Shown: positions 59,620-64,000 of the stretch, in pieces
Layout: each line of letters starts with the position of its first letter
How positions within the stretch are numbered: the first letter of the stretch is position 1
Source: Pedobacter frigoris
Lineage (GTDB): Bacteria; Bacteroidota; Bacteroidia; Sphingobacteriales; Sphingobacteriaceae
NCBI RefSeq assembly: GCF_005116445.1
Contig: NZ_SWBQ01000006.1
Span: 62,001-126,000, forward strand
Reading direction: 5' to 3'
DNA length: 64,000 bases
Program-made: the position numbers and the translations under genes
Notes under the pieces: generated by a model
Seen by the model: only the letters and a program-made list of their open reading frames with translations
Told to the model about the DNA's origin: nothing
Database searches by the model: none

Positions 59620-60315
59620 ATGGAGTTACTAGAATCTATCAGGCAGGTTGACACAAGTTCTTTAGTAGACCGTGTTGAGGCAAATCTTGTGGAGCTGCTG
59701 CAGGTACGGAAATTGAAGGTGGGGGATAGCATACCAACAGAATTAGAACTTAGCACTTCACTTGGTGTAAGCCGAACGGTGGTTAGGGAAGCATTATTGC
59801 GTCTGAGGATGATGGGCCTGATAGAAACCAAAAAGAAAAAAGGTACTGTGATTACCAGTCCTGATTTATTTGCAATTCTAGGCAAGAGCATGAATCCGCA
59901 TATCCTGGATCAGGAGACCTTAAAAGAGATTTTTGAAATTAGATTGGTACTGGAAATAGGTATGGCCGATTTCCTGTTTAGCCACATTACTCCTGAAGAT
60001 ATCAAAGAACTGAAGGAAATTGTAGAAAATGAGCCGGAGACTGCAAAAGATTATATTTTTGACATTGATCATGAAATTGCTTTCCACGGGAAACTTTACG
60101 AGATTACGGGCAATCAGACATTAAAGAAATTTCAAAGAATGTTGCTGCCTGTTTTTGATTTTGTAAACAACAGCGGACTCCTGAAAAAGAATGTAACCCT
60201 CAACAAATTTGTATCCCATAAAGGTTTGGTAGATATTTTAGAGAATGGTTCTCCTGAGCTTTTCAGAAACGCCATGCGTAATCATCTGGAAAATCATTTT
60301 CAACGAATCCTGTAA
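59620..60315 (+). CDS. FadR/GntR family transcriptional regulator (FCD domain)
   Basis: 231 residues from ATG 59620. The GntR winged helix has LVDRVEANLVELLQVRKLKVGDSIPTELELSTSLGVSRTVVREALLRLRMMGLIETKKKKGTVI. The FCD ligand domain follows, with EIFEIRLVLEIGMADFLFSHI and DIDHEIAFHGKLYEITGN, containing Asp and His residues that bind metal in this family. Ligands of FadR-type proteins in Bacteroidota are often sugar acids. It lies directly before the second ECF sigma-FecR-SusC locus and may control it or the antiporter; neither is shown. The frame is open upstream to 59563 but would run over the promoter. Confidence 0.9.
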   Translation: MELLESIRQVDTSSLVDRVEANLVELLQVRKLKVGDSIPTELELSTSLGVSRTVVREALLRLRMMGLIETKKKKGTVITSPDLFAILGKSMNPHILDQETLKEIFEIRLVLEIGMADFLFSHITPEDIKELKEIVENEPETAKDYIFDIDHEIAFHGKLYEITGNQTLKKFQRMLLPVFDFVNNSGLLKKNVTLNKFVSHKGLVDILENGSPELFRNAMRNHLENHFQRIL

Positions 60316-60349
60316 GAACTAATTACACTTAAATCCTTTTTTCGGCAAA

Positions 60350-60376
60350 CCAGGGATGGTCTTCCCTGGCCTTGTT
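60350..60376 (+). terminator. Probable terminator of the FadR-type gene
   Basis: CCAGGGA and TCCCTGG form a 7-bp stem with a 6-nt loop followed by CCTTGTTTT. The T tract is weak. It begins 35 bases after the stop codon. Confidence 0.5.
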
Positions 60377-60560
60377 TTGACATCAGTTTTGAATTTTCTC
60401 CATCTTAAAAAATAACTTATATTTGACAGTGTGAATTAGATTTACATCTATCACCTCGTCATATAGTTAGCTCTTTTTCATTTGTCTGTACTGATCTTGT
60501 GGAATTGATGTTCCTGATAATAGTATAATTTGATAGAGAAGCTTAAGAAATAACTCTTAT

Positions 60561-61154
60561 ATGGATAAAAATATTCCGGCTATAGATTTTGAAATGCTTA
60601 TAAAACTAAAGGCTGGAGACAATGCTGCCTTTGATTTTTTTTATAAGCAATACAGAGCCCGGATCTATTCAAATATCCTCAAAATGCTAAAATCTCCCGA
60701 ACTTGCTTCCGATGTTTTGCAGGAAGTATTCGTGAGTCTATGGAACAACAGGAACTCTATAGATCCTGAACAATCATTTGATAACTATATTCTTCGTATC
60801 GCACAAAATAAAGTATATGATTTTTTCAGGAAAGCTTCAAGGGATAAAAAGCTGGCGGAAAAACTCATTGCGTTATCGGTAGGAGATGAGTATAATCCAA
60901 TAGAAGAGGGCCTGCATTTAAAATGGAATTTAAGTCTTTTAGAAAAAGAGATCGAATTATTGCCTCCAAAATGTCGTGAAGTCTTTAAATTGTGTAAAGT
61001 TGAAGGTAAAAGCTATAATGAAGTAGCAGAATTGTTAAACATCTCTACCGCGACAGTCAATAACCATATCGTAAAAGCGACACGGATCTTAAAGAAGAAT
61101 CTTTCGAGCATAGATTTAATGGTGATTTTGTTTTTATTTACCATGGCTAAATAA
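60561..61154 (+). CDS. ECF-type RNA polymerase sigma factor
   Basis: 197 residues. Region 2: DNAAFDFFYKQYRARIYSNILKMLKSPELASDVLQEVFVSLWNNRNSIDPEQSFDNYILRIAQNKVYDFFRK. Region 4: LPPKCREVFKLCKVEGKSYNEVAELLNISTATVNNHIVKATRIL. A hydrophobic tail (SIDLMVILFLFTMAK) closes the protein, similar to the sigma factor at 38.2 kb. It is paired with a FecR gene 66 bp downstream. The two sigma factors are paralogues but clearly different in sequence, so each should serve its own locus. Confidence 0.95.
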   Translation: MDKNIPAIDFEMLIKLKAGDNAAFDFFYKQYRARIYSNILKMLKSPELASDVLQEVFVSLWNNRNSIDPEQSFDNYILRIAQNKVYDFFRKASRDKKLAEKLIALSVGDEYNPIEEGLHLKWNLSLLEKEIELLPPKCREVFKLCKVEGKSYNEVAELLNISTATVNNHIVKATRILKKNLSSIDLMVILFLFTMAK

Positions 61155-61220
61155 AAATATCATATCAGAGTAGTTGCTTTTTCTCTGACGAGCGTATATG
61201 CTTAAAAGAGAGAAGAACAA

Positions 61221-62411
61221 ATGAAACAAAGCACCCAATTATTTAATCGCTATCTTAACAACGAATGTACTCCGGAGGAAGTAAGTGCTTTAATTGCACA
61301 CTTTGGAGGCCAGCAAGATAATGAGGAATTGAAACTGCTGATTCTGGAAGAATTAAAAGGAGGGGTGCCTGAAAATTTTGAACAACGACCAGAAGTAATA
61401 GCAGTTTTTAACCAGACTGATGCTTACCTGAAAAATCAGCTTTTTACAGAAAAACGGTCAAGCGTTCTTCCGCTATTTGTAAAGTATGCTGCTGCAGCCT
61501 GTCTTGCAGGAATGGTTTTCTTTTCTGTGTATTTTTACATTCAATATAACAAGCCTAAAAACATCGTAAATCAACTGAGCAGTGTAAATGATGCACAGCC
61601 GGGAACAAATAAGGCTGTTCTGACTTTAGCAGATGGAACTTCCGTGGCACTAGGTGGTGCAAATGATCACACAGTACTCAATGATGCCGGTATAAAAATA
61701 AAGCGTACAAAAGACGGTACGCTTGTTTATGAAGCAGGTGCTGTCGCAAATGATGGTGAAACTAAATACAACCAGTTGACCACTCCTAAAGGCGCGCAAT
61801 ACGAAATCATATTACCTGATGGAACAAGAGCGTGGCTCAATGCTTCTTCTTCATTGCGTTATCCGCTAGCTTTTAATGGGGAGGAAAGAAGAATTCAACT
61901 CAGGGGAGAAGGGTACTTTGAAGTAGAAAAAGTAGTCAGGAATGGAAATCACATTCCCTTCTTTGTAGAAACACCAACTCAGATCGTACAGGTTTTAGGT
62001 ACGGAGTTTAACATCAGCGCTTATGAGGATGATGAATTGGTGCGGACAACCCTGATTTCGGGCAAAGTTAATGTGCAGGAACGTTCGGGTAAAAGTAATA
62101 AAGTCCTTAGTCCGGGGGAACAATCCATCCTTTCACGAAACAACAACCTGCAAGTGGTGAAAACCAATGCTGAAAATGCAAGGGCCTGGAAAAATGGGAA
62201 TTTCGTATACGAGGACATGTATTTAAAGGATATCCTGAAACAATTGTCGAGATGGTATGATGTAGACGTAGATTATACGCAAGTTCCTCAAACCCGTTAC
62301 AACATGATGATCTCGAGAAAAGAGACCCTGCAAAGTGTATTAAACATGCTGAGAAAAACAGGAAATATTAAATTTCAATTGGTCAACAACGTGATAAAAA
62401 CTTCCAGCTAG
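61221..62411 (+). CDS. FecR family anti-sigma factor
   Basis: 396 residues. The cytoplasmic part (1-82) is followed by one membrane helix (AAAACLAGMVFFSVYFYIQY, about 88-107). The FecR domain has TNKAVLTLADGTSVALGG and GAQYEIILPDGTRAWLNASSSLRYPLAF. The C-terminal DUF4974 region has NGNFVYEDMYLKDILKQLSRWYDVDVDY. It should hold the upstream sigma factor inactive until the SusC partner signals substrate. The 174 bp after its stop hold a hairpin equivalent to that of the first locus. Confidence 0.95.
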   Translation: MKQSTQLFNRYLNNECTPEEVSALIAHFGGQQDNEELKLLILEELKGGVPENFEQRPEVIAVFNQTDAYLKNQLFTEKRSSVLPLFVKYAAAACLAGMVFFSVYFYIQYNKPKNIVNQLSSVNDAQPGTNKAVLTLADGTSVALGGANDHTVLNDAGIKIKRTKDGTLVYEAGAVANDGETKYNQLTTPKGAQYEIILPDGTRAWLNASSSLRYPLAFNGEERRIQLRGEGYFEVEKVVRNGNHIPFFVETPTQIVQVLGTEFNISAYEDDELVRTTLISGKVNVQERSGKSNKVLSPGEQSILSRNNNLQVVKTNAENARAWKNGNFVYEDMYLKDILKQLSRWYDVDVDYTQVPQTRYNMMISRKETLQSVLNMLRKTGNIKFQLVNNVIKTSS

Positions 62412-62482
62412 CATAATTTTGAATCAATTAACTAACCTAACCAACTAAACCAACGCTTATGTAATACGAATGTACTACCCTT

Positions 62483-62573
62483 AAAAAACTAAACCGATTG
62501 CGCGGCAACGCAACCGGTTATGATGAAGGCAACGGATCATCAATCAACGAAGAGTTAACCTATTACCTTACAA
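62483..62573 (-). ncRNA. Candidate antisense RNA over the susC leader (locus 2)
   Basis: On the minus strand TATGTTTG (62586-62579) overlaps the susC ATG, with CTTG (62609-62606) at a 19-bp spacing as a -33 box. The hairpin 62492-62519 (AACCG/CGGTT, an A-C mismatch, TTGCG/CGCAA, loop CGGCAA) is followed, reading antisense, by TAGTTTTTT. The predicted RNA is about 90 nt. Position and design match the element at 36.8-36.9 kb. The hairpin could instead function in the sense susC leader. Confidence 0.4.
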
Positions 62574-62585
62574 CTAAACAAACAT

Positions 62586-64000
62586 ATGAATTTAATTGTT
62601 CAGCGCAAGCTATTGCTCCGCCTATGGAAGCATTTTTTACTTGTTAAAGACTTCACCACCAAATTTTCACTAGCCATGAAATTAACTGCTCTTTTAATAG
62701 TTATAGCAAGTTTGCAGATCTCGGCTAAGTCATTCTCTCAGAAGATTACCATTTCGGTAAAGAACACTCCACTGAAAGAAGTATTGCAGGAAATCAGAAA
62801 GCAAAGTGGTTACAAACTTGTTTACAATACCGATTTACTGAGTCAGGCCCGACCAGTAAGCATGTCTGTGCAGGAAGCATCTTTAAATGAGACGCTCAAT
62901 AAAGCGATGACGAACCAGCCATTTTTATTTGAGATCGAAGGAGAAACCATTTTAATCAATCCCCGAATCCCTAAAGTCAGCAACTTGGCAAAGGCTGTGC
63001 AACAGGTAGTGATCACGGGTAAGGTTACCGACGGTAAAAATCCTTTGGCAGGCGCTACGGTAAGTGAGAAAAATACAACAAATGTGACCAAAACTAATGC
63101 TGAGGGTCAGTTTTCTTTGAAAATAGATAAAGCAGGTGCGACATTGGTGGTCAGCTATATTGGTTTTAACAAACGCGAGATTCCCGCTGCCACTACTTTT
63201 ATGAATATCGTTTTAGATGGCGGCGACTTAAACCTCGGAGAGGTAGTCGTTACCGGTTATCAGAAAGTAGATAAAAAGACATTTACAGGGTCTATAAGCC
63301 AGGTTGATAAAGAAATTGTCAACCGTTCAGGCTATACCGATGTTTCCAGAATGCTGCAGGGTGCTGCGGCGGGTGTAAGTGTGGAGAATGTGTCCGGTAC
63401 TTTTGGAGCAACTCCAAAGATCAGGATCAGGGGTAATGCATCTATCAGTGCCAATCAGGAACCATTGTATGTGATCAACGGGGTGCCTATTGCTTCACCG
63501 GCAAACGTCAATGTGAGCCAGCTGTATTCAGGAGATCCTGCGTCGTTGCTTGGTTCAGCTATTGCCGGATTGAGTGCTGCCGATATTGAAGACATTTCTA
63601 TTTTGAAAGATGGATCTGCAACAGCATTGTATGGCACAAGAGCAGCTAACGGTGTAATCTCCATCACCACCAGGAAAGGAAAAAAGAATTCCAGTATGAT
63701 CAATTTCAGTACGGCATATACCATTGGTGTTAAACCAAATATCAATGAATATAACGTCATGAACTCTGAGCAATCTATGGATCTTTCCTATGATTTATAC
63801 AATTACGGATACCTTTCAGTGCTGAACTATCCATCTACAACAGGTGCTTTTACTGATGCTTATATGAAATACGCATCAAACATGATCACTAAAGACCATT
63901 ACAATGCAACGCTAAACAGGGCCCGTTCTGTAAATACAGATTGGTTTGATGTGTTGTTTAAAAATAACCTGTTACAGGAACACAGTTTATCATTCTCTGG
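62586..64000 (+). CDS. SusC/RagA family TonB-linked outer membrane protein, C-terminus beyond window
   Basis: The frame is open from ATG 62586 to the right edge (471 complete codons). The N-terminus has a long basic leader and hydrophobic stretch (KLTALLIVIASLQISAKS), then an STN domain (QKITISVKNTPLKEVLQEIRKQSGYKLVYNTDLLSQA) that would contact FecR. A carboxypeptidase-like domain (ITGKVTDGKNPLAGATVSEKNTT) and the SusC signature EVVVTGYQKVDKKTFTGSIS follow, and the plug with IRIRGNASISANQEPLYVINGVPI. The barrel lies outside the window, as would a SusD partner. An ATG at 62676 is an alternative start nearer to the hydrophobic core. Confidence 0.95.
   Translation, partial: MNLIVQRKLLLRLWKHFLLVKDFTTKFSLAMKLTALLIVIASLQISAKSFSQKITISVKNTPLKEVLQEIRKQSGYKLVYNTDLLSQARPVSMSVQEASLNETLNKAMTNQPFLFEIEGETILINPRIPKVSNLAKAVQQVVITGKVTDGKNPLAGATVSEKNTTNVTKTNAEGQFSLKIDKAGATLVVSYIGFNKREIPAATTFMNIVLDGGDLNLGEVVVTGYQKVDKKTFTGSISQVDKEIVNRSGYTDVSRMLQGAAAGVSVENVSGTFGATPKIRIRGNASISANQEPLYVINGVPIASPANVNVSQLYSGDPASLLGSAIAGLSAADIEDISILKDGSATALYGTRAANGVISITTRKGKKNSSMINFSTAYTIGVKPNINEYNVMNSEQSMDLSYDLYNYGYLSVLNYPSTTGAFTDAYMKYASNMITKDHYNATLNRARSVNTDWFDVLFKNNLLQEHSLSFS

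Noticed and set aside
1..64000. Prophage, insertion sequence or integrative element
   Set aside because: No integrase, transposase, phage structural or conjugation gene was found on either strand; the duplicated ECF/FecR/SusC modules are ordinary paralogous loci.

Overview
The window is chromosomal DNA from a Bacteroidota bacterium, most likely a Sphingobacteriaceae member close to Pedobacter. The reasons are two SusC-type loci with ECF sigma and FecR anti-sigma genes, DUF6266, DUF5103 (type IX secretion plug-type) and GH92 proteins, lipobox signal peptides, and promoters of the Bacteroidota TTTG-N19-TAnnTTTG type. No Shine-Dalgarno pattern stands out. I see no phage, transposase, CRISPR array or rRNA. 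The only tRNA I recognise is tRNA-Cys(GCA).

Layout. 1-8.4 kb: secreted and cell-wall enzymes (S9 peptidase cut by the left edge, GH92 mannosidase, a secreted protein of unknown role, a DUF6266 gene behind a long repeat hairpin, two convergent L,D-transpeptidase-fold genes). 8.4-18.4 kb: housekeeping and small-molecule genes (a degenerate DEAD-box protein, mazG, an AI-2E-type permease, aldo/keto reductase, mnmD, M13 peptidase, TetR regulator, EamA transporter). 18.5-28.4 kb: dipeptidyl peptidase IV, valS, a DUF4268/HsdR-N pair, holA and a large zinc metalloprotease. 28.5-38.8 kb: a complete polysaccharide-utilisation-type locus on the minus strand (ECF sigma, FecR, SusC, SusD, IPT/NHL lipoprotein, beta-helix lipoprotein). 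39-46.2 kb: EVE protein, a frameshifted small exported protein, thioesterase, PAP2-barrel fusion, DUF5103 protein, ABC-F ATPase and pyrD. 46.2-52.8 kb: tandem repeats, a 58-residue basic protein, tRNA-Cys, an SpoU methyltransferase, a BamA/TamA-like protein and a patatin-barrel protein. 53-60.3 kb: an ArsR/SRPBCC operon with a visible operator, TspO and a large putative glycosidase, a CPA1 antiporter and a FadR-type regulator. From 60.5 kb a second ECF sigma-FecR-SusC locus begins and runs off the right edge.

The most interesting signal lies in the non-coding gap between fecR and susC in both loci (173 and 174 bp). Each gap has a hairpin of the same design containing the shared sequence GCAACRCAACYGGYTAATG (one base shorter near its end in the second locus). 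Read antisense to susC, each hairpin is followed by a T-rich tract like an intrinsic terminator. Each susC start codon overlaps an antisense-oriented TAnnTTTG element. Together these predict a roughly 90-140 nt antisense RNA covering each susC leader, comparable to the cis-antisense RNAs known from Bacteroides polysaccharide loci. Other signals are a long GGGTTTG/CAAACCC repeat hairpin before DUF6266, an 11-bp tandem repeat after pyrD, a T6 frameshift at 39.42 kb, a DEAD-box protein without recognisable motif VI, and a double operator over the ArsR/SRPBCC promoter.
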